Positions 55,088 to 63,507 of a stretch of DNA of 64,000 bases are shown here, in pieces. How positions within the stretch are numbered: the first letter of the stretch is position 1; each line of letters starts with the position of its first letter. The notes beneath the pieces are model-generated. The model saw nothing but the letters and a program-made list of their open reading frames with translations, ran no database searches and was not told the DNA's origin. Where the stretch lies: the NCBI RefSeq assembly GCF_025860405.1, contig NZ_CP063785.1, forward strand, positions 7,069,390-7,133,389, written 5' to 3'. Source of the stretch: Tolypothrix sp. PCC 7712 (GTDB lineage: Bacteria; Cyanobacteriota; Cyanobacteriia; Cyanobacteriales; Nostocaceae). The translations under genes and the position numbers were made by a program.

Positions 55088-55879
55088 ATGGGCATAGCTA
55101 TGGAATTAAGTAATTTGGTTCTTTTTGATGACAATGATCGCCTATCAGTCACATTGTACGCCTCTCATAGCTTAAAAGGCGCTCTTTCGGAAGTTGCACA
55201 AGCTTTTACTAGGAAATATAAGATACCTATAAAACTTGAATTTGACAATTCTGATTCGCTGCGAGAACGGATTTTTAAAAGCGAAAAAGCAGATATCTTT
55301 GCTGCTGCGGATCTGAAAAATCCTCATGCACTGATGCAAGTTAGTAAAGGTAGTCCTGTAGTCAATTTCGTCAGCAATAGAATATGCGCCATAGTTAAAC
55401 CTGGCCTCAAGGTAACACCAGATAATTTATTAGACTTAATGTTAGCTTCCGATATTCGCGTAGGCATAGTAACACTTAATTCCGAACTGTCTAGCGATTA
55501 CATACAACAAGTGTTCCAAAAAGCCGAGAAATTAAAATCAGGGAGTTGGGAAAAGTTAAATAAAAAAGTTCTAGATTTACGAGGCGGTTATAACTCTTTT
55601 GTTGTTCCTTATGGTCTGAATAAGTTGGCTTACTGCATCCTAGAAACACAACAAGTAGATATGCTTTTAACCTATCGCACAGACGCTCGATTAGCAAGTT
55701 TAGCAGCGCCAAGTTTACAAATATTAGAATTACCAGAAAATTTAGCTGTCAAAGCCAATTATGGCATGACCTTGATTAACAACTCTCGTAGTTCTGTAGT
55801 CATGCTGGCTATGTATATCCTTTCACCCTTGGGACAAGAAATCTTAGCCAAATATCATTTTGACACTCCCTTATTGTAG
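55088..55879 (+). CDS. ModA-like oxyanion-binding protein without signal peptide
   Basis: A 263-residue protein with the molybdate/tungstate-binding (SBP_bac_11) fold: LSVTLYASHSLKGALSEVAQAFTRKYKIPIKLEFDNSDSLRERIFKSEKADIFAAADLKNP, then NRICAIVKPG, VPYGLNKLAYCILETQQVDMLLTYRTDA and a C-terminal SSVVMLAMYILSPLGQEILAKYHF. The canonical N-terminal ligand Ser pair (AAASL) reads YASHSL. There is no signal peptide: the domain begins at about residue 16, and an in-frame TAA lies three codons before the ATG, so none has been missed. The product should be cytoplasmic. It is 736 bases upstream of the vnf operon on the same strand. A molybdate or vanadate sensor or store is plausible; no DNA-binding domain is present. 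Confidence 0.8.
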   Translation: MGIAMELSNLVLFDDNDRLSVTLYASHSLKGALSEVAQAFTRKYKIPIKLEFDNSDSLRERIFKSEKADIFAAADLKNPHALMQVSKGSPVVNFVSNRICAIVKPGLKVTPDNLLDLMLASDIRVGIVTLNSELSSDYIQQVFQKAEKLKSGSWEKLNKKVLDLRGGYNSFVVPYGLNKLAYCILETQQVDMLLTYRTDARLASLAAPSLQILELPENLAVKANYGMTLINNSRSSVVMLAMYILSPLGQEILAKYHFDTPLL

Positions 55880-56615
55880 GAAAATTGATTGAGCGCAATC
55901 AAAATTTTACCCCTTCTTCCCGGAAAACATAGTGCATCACTTGTTTAAGAAGAGGGGTATTGGTAATGGAAAATTAACTAAAACATATAAGACTTATGCA
56001 ACGCCGATAATGTCATTGCGACCGAAACAAAGTGTAGGGAAGCAATCGCAATGTCATGATAAATTACTTTGCTGTCGCTCGTAATAACGGAATTACGTTA
56101 TTTTTGCATAAGTTCTGAAATATTTATTTTTTCTATTTAAATCTCGCAAAACCCTTATAGGGCAAGCATTTGTCAGTCCTGATTATATTAGGTAATTACA
56201 GATTAGCCAACTAATCTAGATGATGGCTAGCGGATTTTATTCCTATATATACTGGCAAAAATAAAATATTATCTATCTTACTATATAGCCTATTTACCGA
56301 TTTATAGGGAAGATAAATCAAATATTTATGACTGTTTTGAACAGCCATAAATAATGTTAATATAAAATTAATATTTATAGTTATAAGCGCAATATTGACC
56401 CACAAAAAATATACAGAACTGTCTATATAAAAGGCTAGAATTTAGTACCAATAGCCGATTTATTTTTTTAAAGTTTTGTTGTGTAAATCACTGTTTAATA
56501 TTTGAAAATTTTATTATTATTAAAACAGATAGAAACAAGAAGGAAATTGCTTCTCAGAGAAAAGAAACAAAAGCACTTTCTTCTTGTATAGATATTGCGT
56601 CAGGAGCAATTAGAT
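55880..56615. other. Leader/promoter region of the vnf operon
   Basis: 736 bases, very AT-rich towards the gene. The left part (56008-56090) contains a decayed copy of the CATTGCGA...CGTAATGAC-type repeat also present at 25015-25145. The start of vnfDG is set by GGAG at 56602-56605, 10 bases before the ATG. Long leaders are known for nitrogenase operons. I could not define a VnfR, NtcA or sigma-54 site by eye, and sigma-54 is absent from cyanobacteria. Confidence 0.5.
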
Positions 56616-58400
56616 ATGCCATTGAAACTATTGAAATGCGACGAAACAATTCCCGAACGGGAAAAGCACGTTTATATCAAAGAAAAAGGCGAAGACACCA
56701 CCCAATTCTTACCACTATCAAACATTGAAACCATCCCCGGCTCACTTTCAGAAAGAGGCTGTAGCTATTGCGGCGCGAAACTCGTAATTGGTGGTGTACT
56801 CAAAGACACCATCCAAATGATTCACGGCCCCATCGGCTGCGCCTACGACACCTGGCACACCAAACGCTATCCTAGCGACAACGGACACTTCCAACTCAAA
56901 TATGTCTGGTCATCAGACATGAAAGAGTCTCACATCGTATTTGGTGGGGAAAAGCAACTCAAAAAGTCTATCCTGGAAGCCTTTGCTGAATTCCCCGACA
57001 TCAAACGGATGATAGTCTACACCACCTGCGCCACCGCATTAATTGGTGATGACATCCGCGCTGTGGTCAAAAGTGCCCAACAAGAACTAGGTGATGTAGA
57101 CATATTCTGTGTAGAATGTCCCGGATTTGCTGGTGTGAGCCAATCCAAAGGACACCACGTCTTAAACATCGCCTGGATTAACGAGAAAGTTGGTACATTT
57201 GAACCAGAAATTACCTCACCCTACACCATCAACGTCATCGGCGACTACAACATCCAAGGTGACACCTTTGTACTCGAAAGGTACATGGAAAAAATGGGCG
57301 TACAAATCATCGCCCACTTTACAGGGAACGGTACTTACGACGCGCTCAGAGGAATGCACAGAGCGCAACTTAATGTTACCAACTGTGCCCGGAGTGCCGG
57401 TTATATCGCCAACGAACTCAAGAAAAGATACGGCATCCCCCGGATGGACGTAGACACTTGGGGCTTTGACTATTGCCAAGAAGCATTGCGGAAAATCGGT
57501 GCTTTCTTTGGTATTGAAGACAGAGCCGAAGCTGTGATTGCTGAAGAAGTCGCTAAATACCAAGACAGGATGAATTGGTATAAAGAAAGACTCAAAGGTA
57601 AAAAAGTCTGTATTTGGACAGGTGGCCCCAGATTGTGGCACTGGACAAAAGCATTGGAAGATGACTTAGGAATGCAAGTAGTATCCATGTCTTCCAAGTT
57701 TGGACACCAAGAAGACTTTGAGAAAGTCATTGCCAGAGGTCAAGAAGGCACAATCTATATTGATGATGGTAATGAACTAGAATTCTTTGAAGTTCTCGAG
57801 ATGATTCGTCCTGATGTAGTGTTGACTGGGCCCCGTGTCGGTGCGTTAGTCAAGAAATTGCACCTACCATACATCAACGGTCATGGATATCACAATGGGC
57901 CATACATGGGATTTGAAGGTGCAGTGAATATGGCACGTGATTTGTACAATGCCATTTACTCTCCTTTGATGAATTTGGCTGGTATCGATATCCGCGATGA
58001 TGAAGCCAAGAAAGATAATAGCGAGGCCCTGAAACAGCAATCTGAAGAAGTCACAGCATACATCCAACAACGGACTGAAGAAATCACAACTTTCATTCAA
58101 GAGCGTTGTTTATGGCAGTTCCACTCTCGTTCTTGGGACAGAGAAGAGAACATCAATGGTGTGATTAATAAAGCGATCGCCATTGCTTCAGGAGAAAAGC
58201 TAGTTAATGAAACCCTGCCTGAAAAGCTTCATTACGCAGATGCCAAAATCCTTGTACTTGACCTGAAAAAGAAATTCTCATGGTTCGAGAACAGCGATAA
58301 GGCACACATCAAAGCAGTACTGGAGCTAGTTAAACAAAAGCTGATCGGTATCGTGATCACTGGTTCTCGGAATGGTGAATTGCACCATTCTCTCTACTAA
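56616..58400 (+). CDS. vnfDG: Vanadium nitrogenase alpha-delta fusion subunit VnfDG
   Basis: A 594-residue protein from the ATG at 56616 (a TTG seven codons earlier is in frame but the GGAG site favours the ATG). Residues 1-474 are VnfD: P-cluster ligands Cys49, Cys75 and Cys138; cofactor ligands Cys257 (NCARSAGY) and His423 (NGHGYHNGPY); Gln176 and His180 beside the cofactor; TGGPRLWHW at 335-343, the loop that holds the carbonate bridging the V cofactor. This numbering agrees with Azotobacter vinelandii VnfD. Residues 475-594 are the delta subunit VnfG (ERCLWQFHSRSWDREENINGV, IGIVITGSRNGELHHSLY), joined with no stop codon as in Anabaena variabilis. Together with VnfK it reduces N2 when molybdenum is scarce. 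AnfDG was considered; the fusion and the following vnfEN favour V. Confidence 0.96.
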   Translation: MPLKLLKCDETIPEREKHVYIKEKGEDTTQFLPLSNIETIPGSLSERGCSYCGAKLVIGGVLKDTIQMIHGPIGCAYDTWHTKRYPSDNGHFQLKYVWSSDMKESHIVFGGEKQLKKSILEAFAEFPDIKRMIVYTTCATALIGDDIRAVVKSAQQELGDVDIFCVECPGFAGVSQSKGHHVLNIAWINEKVGTFEPEITSPYTINVIGDYNIQGDTFVLERYMEKMGVQIIAHFTGNGTYDALRGMHRAQLNVTNCARSAGYIANELKKRYGIPRMDVDTWGFDYCQEALRKIGAFFGIEDRAEAVIAEEVAKYQDRMNWYKERLKGKKVCIWTGGPRLWHWTKALEDDLGMQVVSMSSKFGHQEDFEKVIARGQEGTIYIDDGNELEFFEVLEMIRPDVVLTGPRVGALVKKLHLPYINGHGYHNGPYMGFEGAVNMARDLYNAIYSPLMNLAGIDIRDDEAKKDNSEALKQQSEEVTAYIQQRTEEITTFIQERCLWQFHSRSWDREENINGVINKAIAIASGEKLVNETLPEKLHYADAKILVLDLKKKFSWFENSDKAHIKAVLELVKQKLIGIVITGSRNGELHHSLY

Positions 58401-58820
58401 AGAAAATGGGTGTTACTGAATCCGGGTATGAATTCAACTCACGCTCCAGGCACACAAAAATAGAGAGTAAGAGTTTGCCAGAGTTAATTATTAACTTTCA
58501 TACTTGAATTCAGTAATCTGAAAAATTGCTAGTTCTCTTCAATCTTCTAGCAATTTATCTGATTCCCCAGTGTTCTTGAACTTATACCATTACTTACAAA
58601 GAACTCAGAACTAAAAGCCGCAGAATTTAGGCGAAATTCAATTCTGGAGGGCAATACAAGTTCTAATACCAATTCACAAAAATTCTGAACCAGATCCAAA
58701 TTGAGAACCTATTGATAAATCAGTAGTTCTTAATTTTGAATTTTGAATTTTGAATTTTGAATTTTGAATTGGTATGAGTTCTCTTTCCAAAAACTTTAGA
58801 CTATTTAGGAGACAATTCGG
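58401..58820. other. vnfDG-vnfK spacer with heptamer repeats
   Basis: A 420-base spacer inside what should be one operon. It contains five tandem TTTTGAA units (58734-58768) and, before them, no open frame. It could contain an RNA processing site or be simply expanded; a GGAG ribosome site for vnfK is at 58809-58812. Confidence 0.6.
58734..58770. repeat. Tandem heptamer TTTTGAA x5
   Basis: Five perfect head-to-tail TTTTGAA units, STRR type, 51 bases before the vnfK start codon. Confidence 0.92.
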
Positions 58821-60212
58821 ATGACTTTAGCTGTCAGCAAAAAAGAACGTTCTGGGGTAATCAATCCTATCTTTACCTGTCAACCTGCGGGTGCTGAATA
58901 TGCAACTATCGGTGTTAAAGATTGTATTCCTTTGGTGCATGGTGGACAAGGTTGCAGTATGTTTGTCCGCCTGATTTTTGCTCAACACTTGAAAGAAAAC
59001 TTTGACATTGCATCTTCTTCACTCCATGAAGCAAGTGCTGTGTTTGGTGGTATGCCACGGATCGAAGAAGGTGTGAAAACCATAGTAGCACGCTATCCTG
59101 ACGTGCGCTTGATTCCCATCATCACTACTTGTTCTACTGAAACCATTGGTGATGACGTAGAAGGAACAATCAACAAGGTCAACAAATTCTTAAAGAAAGA
59201 GTATCCCAATCGGGAAGTTAAATTGATTCCTGTGCATACTCCTAGCTACCGGGGTAGTCAGGTAACTGGTTATGATGCTGGGGTACAGTCTTTGGTGACT
59301 AACTTAGCCAAGAAAGGCGAACCCAATGGTAAGTTAAACATCATTACTGGTTGGGTTAACCCTGGTGATGTAACTGAAGTTAAGCACATCTTAGCTGAAA
59401 TGGGTGTAGAAGGTAACATCCTATTGGATACCGAAACCTTCAACGCTCCCACCATGCCAGATATGAAAAGCTTTACCTTTGGTAATACCACCATTGAAGA
59501 TATTGCTGGTTCTGCCAATGCAGTCGGTACCATTGCTTTATGCAAATATGAAGGTGGTAACGCAGCTGAATTCTTGCAAAGAGAGTATGGTGTTCCCGCA
59601 ATTGTCGGCCCTACACCAATTGGCATCAAAAATACTGACGCTTGGTTGCGAAATATCAAACAACTGACTGGTAAAGCTATCCCAGAATCCTTGGTAGTAG
59701 AAAGAGGTAAAGCTATTGACGCTTTAGCTGACTTAGCTCACATGTACTTTGCTAACAAGCGTGTAGCTATTTACGGCGACCCCGATTTAGTCATTGGCTT
59801 GGCAGAATTCTGTCAGGAAGTAGAATTAGAGCCAGTATTGCTGTTGTTGGGTGATGATAACCAAGCACCTTCCAAAGACCCCAGATTAGCTGAATTGGAC
59901 AAAAAAGCTAACCACGCTGAATATGACATTGAAGTCATCTGGAATGCAGATTTGTGGGAACTAGAAAGCCGCGTTAAGGAAAGAGGCGACATCGACTTGA
60001 TTTTAGGTCATTCCAAAGGTCGGTATATTGCGATTGATAACCAAATCCCAATGGTACGTGTAGGTTTCCCCACTTTTGACCGTGCAGGTATGTGGAAACA
60101 CCCTGTAATTGGTTATCGTGGTGCGGAATTTTTGGGAGATGCGATCGCTAACGCCTTGTTTGCAGATATGGAATACAAGCACGATCGCGAATGGATCTTA
60201 AACGTTTGGTAA
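58821..60212 (+). CDS. vnfK: Vanadium nitrogenase beta subunit VnfK
   Basis: A 463-residue protein. P-cluster ligands are Cys20 (FTCQPAGAEYA), Cys45 (GGQGCSMF) and Cys104 (TTCSTETIGDD). It lacks the roughly 50-residue N-terminal extension found in NifK, as expected for VnfK/AnfK. Other landmarks: SLHEASAVFGGMPRIEEGV, GGNAAEFLQREYGVPAIVGPTPIGIKNTD, GHSKGRYIA, RVGFPTFDRAGMWKHPVIGYRGAEFLGDAIANALF. A GGAG site precedes the ATG by eight bases. It forms the heterohexamer or larger complex with VnfDG and holds half of the P-cluster. Confidence 0.97.
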   Translation: MTLAVSKKERSGVINPIFTCQPAGAEYATIGVKDCIPLVHGGQGCSMFVRLIFAQHLKENFDIASSSLHEASAVFGGMPRIEEGVKTIVARYPDVRLIPIITTCSTETIGDDVEGTINKVNKFLKKEYPNREVKLIPVHTPSYRGSQVTGYDAGVQSLVTNLAKKGEPNGKLNIITGWVNPGDVTEVKHILAEMGVEGNILLDTETFNAPTMPDMKSFTFGNTTIEDIAGSANAVGTIALCKYEGGNAAEFLQREYGVPAIVGPTPIGIKNTDAWLRNIKQLTGKAIPESLVVERGKAIDALADLAHMYFANKRVAIYGDPDLVIGLAEFCQEVELEPVLLLLGDDNQAPSKDPRLAELDKKANHAEYDIEVIWNADLWELESRVKERGDIDLILGHSKGRYIAIDNQIPMVRVGFPTFDRAGMWKHPVIGYRGAEFLGDAIANALFADMEYKHDREWILNVW

Positions 60213-60233
60213 AAGCCTGAATATCACACTGTA

Positions 60234-60266
60234 AGATCCCCGACTTCTTCAAGAAGTCGGGGATCT
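60234..60266 (+). promoter_or_regulatory. Perfect 16-bp hairpin between vnfK and vnfE
   Basis: AGATCCCCGACTTCTT, one-base loop, then its exact complement. It starts 21 bases after the vnfK stop and ends 25 bases before the vnfE start, with no following T-run. The strong GC-containing stem could act as partial terminator or protect the vnfDGK 3' end from decay, giving less VnfE than VnfDGK. The same sequence type is a frequent dispersed repeat in Nostocales, so function is inferred from position. Confidence 0.65.
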
Positions 60267-60291
60267 GATGACCTAGAGATGGAGAACTGTT

Positions 60292-61821
60292 ATGCCAACA
60301 AACATGGATGCTAACGTTGTATTTTACGGACATTTAAGCGAACTGTATCAGCTAGCGAAAGAAGGTAAAATTCAAACCACCTTACAAGGTAGTCACACTC
60401 GCCCCTGCAAATTCTGGACTGCAACCAAGATTTTAAGTGGGATTAAAGATGCGATCGTGATTTCTCACGGGCCGAGTGGTTGTGCTTATGGGGTGAAACG
60501 AGCATATAAGCTAACAAATAGCCGTAATAGTGGTTCCCCTTATGAAGCCGTTGTCACTACTAACATGAGTGAGAAAGCGGTGATTTTTGGGGGAGAAAAA
60601 GAACTACGCGGTGCAATTCGCGAAGTAGACCAAAAATACCACCCAGATGCGATCGTTGTCGCCACTAGTTGCGCGTCGGGGATTATTGGCGATTGCGTTG
60701 ATGATGTGGTGAATAAAGCCCGCAGCGAAATCGACGCAGAAATCATGACGATACATTGCGAAGGCTTTGCTGGAGAGTATCGCAGTGGCTTTGATATCGT
60801 CTTTCGGCAAATTGTAGACTTTATGGAACCGCCGACACCAGAACGTCAAGCACAATTAGCCGATTCTGTCAATATTGTTGGTGCCAAGATGGGGCCAGAA
60901 AGGACAGAAGTAGAAGGTGATGTTAAGGAACTGAAACGCCTGATTAAAGGAATGGGGGCTAGGGTTCACAGTGTAATTGCAGGTGACTGTACATTAGATG
61001 AACTCAAACAAGCACCGAGTGCAGCAGTTAACTGTACTTTATGTTTGGATCTGGGCTATACCATTGGTAGAGCCATGTACGATAAATTCGGTACTCCCTT
61101 AAATTCTACGATTCTTCCCTATGGTATTAGTGCTACAGAAAAATGGTTGCAAGGCGCGGCAAAATATTTAGGAATGGAAGCGCAAGCAGCTGCTTTGATG
61201 GAACGGGAATATGCAGCCATTAAGACCGAATTTGAGGAAGCAAAGCAATATATCGAAGGTAAGTTAGCCATCATCGAAGGACATGACGCTATTAAGTGCT
61301 TGTCTATTGCTCATATGTTAGAGCGCGATTTTGGGATGCGTGCGGTGATTTATAACTTCCATCCTTGGAGTACAGAAGCGCGGGAAACCAGCGTCGATTA
61401 CCTATTAGAAACGGGATTAGACCCAGAAATTTTGATTACCAAAGGAACTTTAGCTTTTGGTAAGTATGAGTCGATGAAACAAACAGAAGATGAATTACTA
61501 GAATTCATTGGGGGACTGGATGCTGATTCCGTAGTTTATTTTGGTTCTTCTTTGAGTTTCCCCCATATTCCCGTTGTCGATTTAAACGCCATCTTAAATC
61601 GTCCTCGATTTGGTTATCGCGGAGCCTTAAGGGTAGCTAAGTGTATTAAAACTGCACTCCAATATGGCTTTAGACCTCGTAGTTCCTTAACCAAGCAAAT
61701 GGTATTCCCGAAAAATTCAGGTTTAGCATCTGCTCAATCATTGACAGGAAAATTAGCCCAAGACTTACCTGACTGTACTGTATATGGAGGGAAGAAGCGG
61801 GGCAAATGTTTTAACGAGTAA
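60292..61821 (+). CDS. vnfE: VnfE, scaffold subunit for V-nitrogenase cofactor assembly
   Basis: A 509-residue protein of the NifE/NifD family: SHTRPCKFWTATKILSGIKDAIVISHGPSGCAYGVKRAYKLTNSRN, VVTTNMSEKAVIFGGEKELRGAI, ATSCASGIIGDCVDDVV, EGFAGEYRSGFD. Cys residues at the P-cluster-like positions are kept (RPCKF, SGCAY, TSCAS). In family terms, VnfEN takes the NifB-made iron-sulfur core and matures it towards FeV-co. It follows vnfK by 79 bases with a hairpin in between, the same order as in Anabaena variabilis. The C-terminal tail (TVYGGKKRGKCFNE) ends in a Cys-containing basic segment. Confidence 0.92.
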   Translation: MPTNMDANVVFYGHLSELYQLAKEGKIQTTLQGSHTRPCKFWTATKILSGIKDAIVISHGPSGCAYGVKRAYKLTNSRNSGSPYEAVVTTNMSEKAVIFGGEKELRGAIREVDQKYHPDAIVVATSCASGIIGDCVDDVVNKARSEIDAEIMTIHCEGFAGEYRSGFDIVFRQIVDFMEPPTPERQAQLADSVNIVGAKMGPERTEVEGDVKELKRLIKGMGARVHSVIAGDCTLDELKQAPSAAVNCTLCLDLGYTIGRAMYDKFGTPLNSTILPYGISATEKWLQGAAKYLGMEAQAAALMEREYAAIKTEFEEAKQYIEGKLAIIEGHDAIKCLSIAHMLERDFGMRAVIYNFHPWSTEARETSVDYLLETGLDPEILITKGTLAFGKYESMKQTEDELLEFIGGLDADSVVYFGSSLSFPHIPVVDLNAILNRPRFGYRGALRVAKCIKTALQYGFRPRSSLTKQMVFPKNSGLASAQSLTGKLAQDLPDCTVYGGKKRGKCFNE

Positions 61822-61862
61822 GCTATTCTGCTTTTAAGTTGCACAATCCATCGTGAGGATTG

Positions 61863-61889
61863 TTGACTGTTGACTGTTGACTGTTAACA
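61863..61889. repeat. Tandem heptamer TTGACTG x3
   Basis: Three tandem TTGACTG units followed by TTAACAG, between vnfE and vnfN. STRR type. Confidence 0.88.
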
Positions 61890-61977
61890 GCCCTTATTAG
61901 TAGTTATGCAATTTAGACACGTATTAGCTTAATAACTTAGCTGATTGTACCGTATATGCAAACAAGAGAACAGGAAA

Positions 61978-63378
61978 ATGCTGTCAGGAATAAAAAGCGA
62001 AAACTCTCAGGTACTCAATGTCATATCCTCCCACAAAGAACAACTAACATTTGACAATTGCGATCACAGTAAAGATCCTATCGTTGGTTGTGCTTTGGAA
62101 GGCATCGCTAATATGGTAGCTGGTATTAAAGATGTCAGTATTGTAATTCATTCTCCCCAAGGTTGCGCCTCTACTGTAGCGGCTGGCTATGATAACCATG
62201 AGGTGGATTTTACTAAGCGTAAAGTAGGTTGTAGTCGTCTTTTTGAGTCAGATATCGTCATGGGAGCATCTGAAAAACTCAAAAATTTGATTAAGGAAGC
62301 AGATCAATCTTTTAAAGCGAAAGTGATGTTTGTCGTTGGTACTTGTGCGGCAGATATTATTGGTGAAGATATTCAGGGATTATGTCATAGCCTTCAGCCA
62401 CAGATTAACGCTAAACTCGTTCCTTTGCTGGCTGGTGGGTTTCGCGGTAATGCTTATGATGGCTTAGAAATGGGTTTAGAGGCGTTACTACCTTTCATCC
62501 ACAAAAGACAGAAGCGGCGAGGCGGGAGAAAACCCAGAATTGTCAATATTATTGCACCCCAGGCAAATCTTAATCCTACTTGGTGGGCTGATTTGCAATG
62601 GATTAAAGAGACATTAAAAGCTTTAAGAATTAGAGTCCAGACAGTAATTTCTCACGGTACATCCTTTGAAGAATTAGAACAAGCTGGTAACGCAACTGCT
62701 AATATTCTTCTCAGTCATGATGTCGGGTATAAGTTTGCGCGGAAAATGCAAGAATCCCATAATATCCCCTTAATTTTGGAGGATATTCCTTTACCGATAG
62801 GTGTGAAAAATACTACGCGGTGGTTGCAAGCATTAGCAGCACATTTCAAGATAGACGAGAAAAGAGTAGAACCACTAATTAAAGAAGGTGAAAATAGAGT
62901 AGTAGAAACTCTTCGCAAGCGAGCCTTGATGATTATTCCTCGATATCGTAACTGTAGAATTGCGGTATCTGCTGATGGAACTCTGGGTATTGGGTTAGTA
63001 AGAATGCTCTTTGAAGAGTTAGAAATGATTCCAGAAGTTTTGTTGTTCCGTTCAGCAATGCGTGAATCTCGTGCAATTTTGGAGCGAGAACTTAAAAGTA
63101 TGGGTATTTCGCCTCGTGTAGCATTTGCAGCAGATGGTTATCAAATTAAGCAAGCCTTAACAGAGATTGATACTGATGCTGTGCTTGGTTCGGCTTGGGA
63201 GAAATACATGGCGGAGGAATTGGGAATTAAAATTGCATTTGATGTCTTTAGCCCAACTAACAGAGAGACTTATCTTGATAAGCCATATTTTGGCTATGAA
63301 GGTATGATTAATATGATGGAGGTAATTGCTAACGATTGGGAAAGGGCTTTTCGTTCCAAACATATTCATTGGAGTTAG
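61978..63378 (+). CDS. vnfN: VnfN, scaffold subunit for V-nitrogenase cofactor assembly
   Basis: A 466-residue protein from the ATG at 61978, preceded by CAGGAA; a TTG 33 bases upstream is in frame but has no ribosome site. It belongs to the NifN/NifK family: DHSKDPIVGCALEGIANMVAGIKDVSIVIHSPQGCAST, VGTCAADIIGEDIQGL, AGGFRGNAYDGLEMG, PLPIGVKNTTRWLQALAAHF, FSPTNRETYLDKPYFGYEGMINMMEVIANDWER. Partner of VnfE in the scaffold complex. It is last in the vnf operon, with a T-tailed hairpin seven bases past its stop. No vnfX follows. Confidence 0.92.
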   Translation: MLSGIKSENSQVLNVISSHKEQLTFDNCDHSKDPIVGCALEGIANMVAGIKDVSIVIHSPQGCASTVAAGYDNHEVDFTKRKVGCSRLFESDIVMGASEKLKNLIKEADQSFKAKVMFVVGTCAADIIGEDIQGLCHSLQPQINAKLVPLLAGGFRGNAYDGLEMGLEALLPFIHKRQKRRGGRKPRIVNIIAPQANLNPTWWADLQWIKETLKALRIRVQTVISHGTSFEELEQAGNATANILLSHDVGYKFARKMQESHNIPLILEDIPLPIGVKNTTRWLQALAAHFKIDEKRVEPLIKEGENRVVETLRKRALMIIPRYRNCRIAVSADGTLGIGLVRMLFEELEMIPEVLLFRSAMRESRAILERELKSMGISPRVAFAADGYQIKQALTEIDTDAVLGSAWEKYMAEELGIKIAFDVFSPTNRETYLDKPYFGYEGMINMMEVIANDWERAFRSKHIHWS

Positions 63379-63384
63379 AATTTG

Positions 63385-63423
63385 GCGATCGCTCTCCTCA
63401 TTCCCGAAGAGCGATCGCTTTTT
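63385..63423 (+). terminator. Rho-independent terminator after vnfN
   Basis: GCGATCGCTCT pairs perfectly with AGAGCGATCGC (11 bp, 12-base loop) and is followed by TTTTT. It starts seven bases past the vnfN stop. Both arms contain a HIP1 octamer. Confidence 0.85.
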
Positions 63424-63507
63424 GAGTGAAACAATATGAAGACTTACTTCTTAACCATAAAACTTGCTATACACTAAAGTTATAGTAAGTTAATAAATAT
63501 TATAGTT

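Noticed and set aside
55088..55879. Periplasmic vanadate-binding protein VupA
   Set aside because: No signal peptide and no permease or ATPase gene beside it.
57190..57641. Long open frames on other frames and the opposite strand inside vnfDG, and similar ones in vnfK, vnfE and ABC genes
   Set aside because: They have no family resemblance and arise from codon bias of the real gene.
56616..60212. Reading the nitrogenase as Mo (NifDK) or Fe-only (AnfDGK)
   Set aside because: The delta domain and the short beta subunit exclude NifDK; the D-G fusion and the following vnfE and vnfN favour vanadium over AnfDGK, though the last distinction rests on context and family knowledge.
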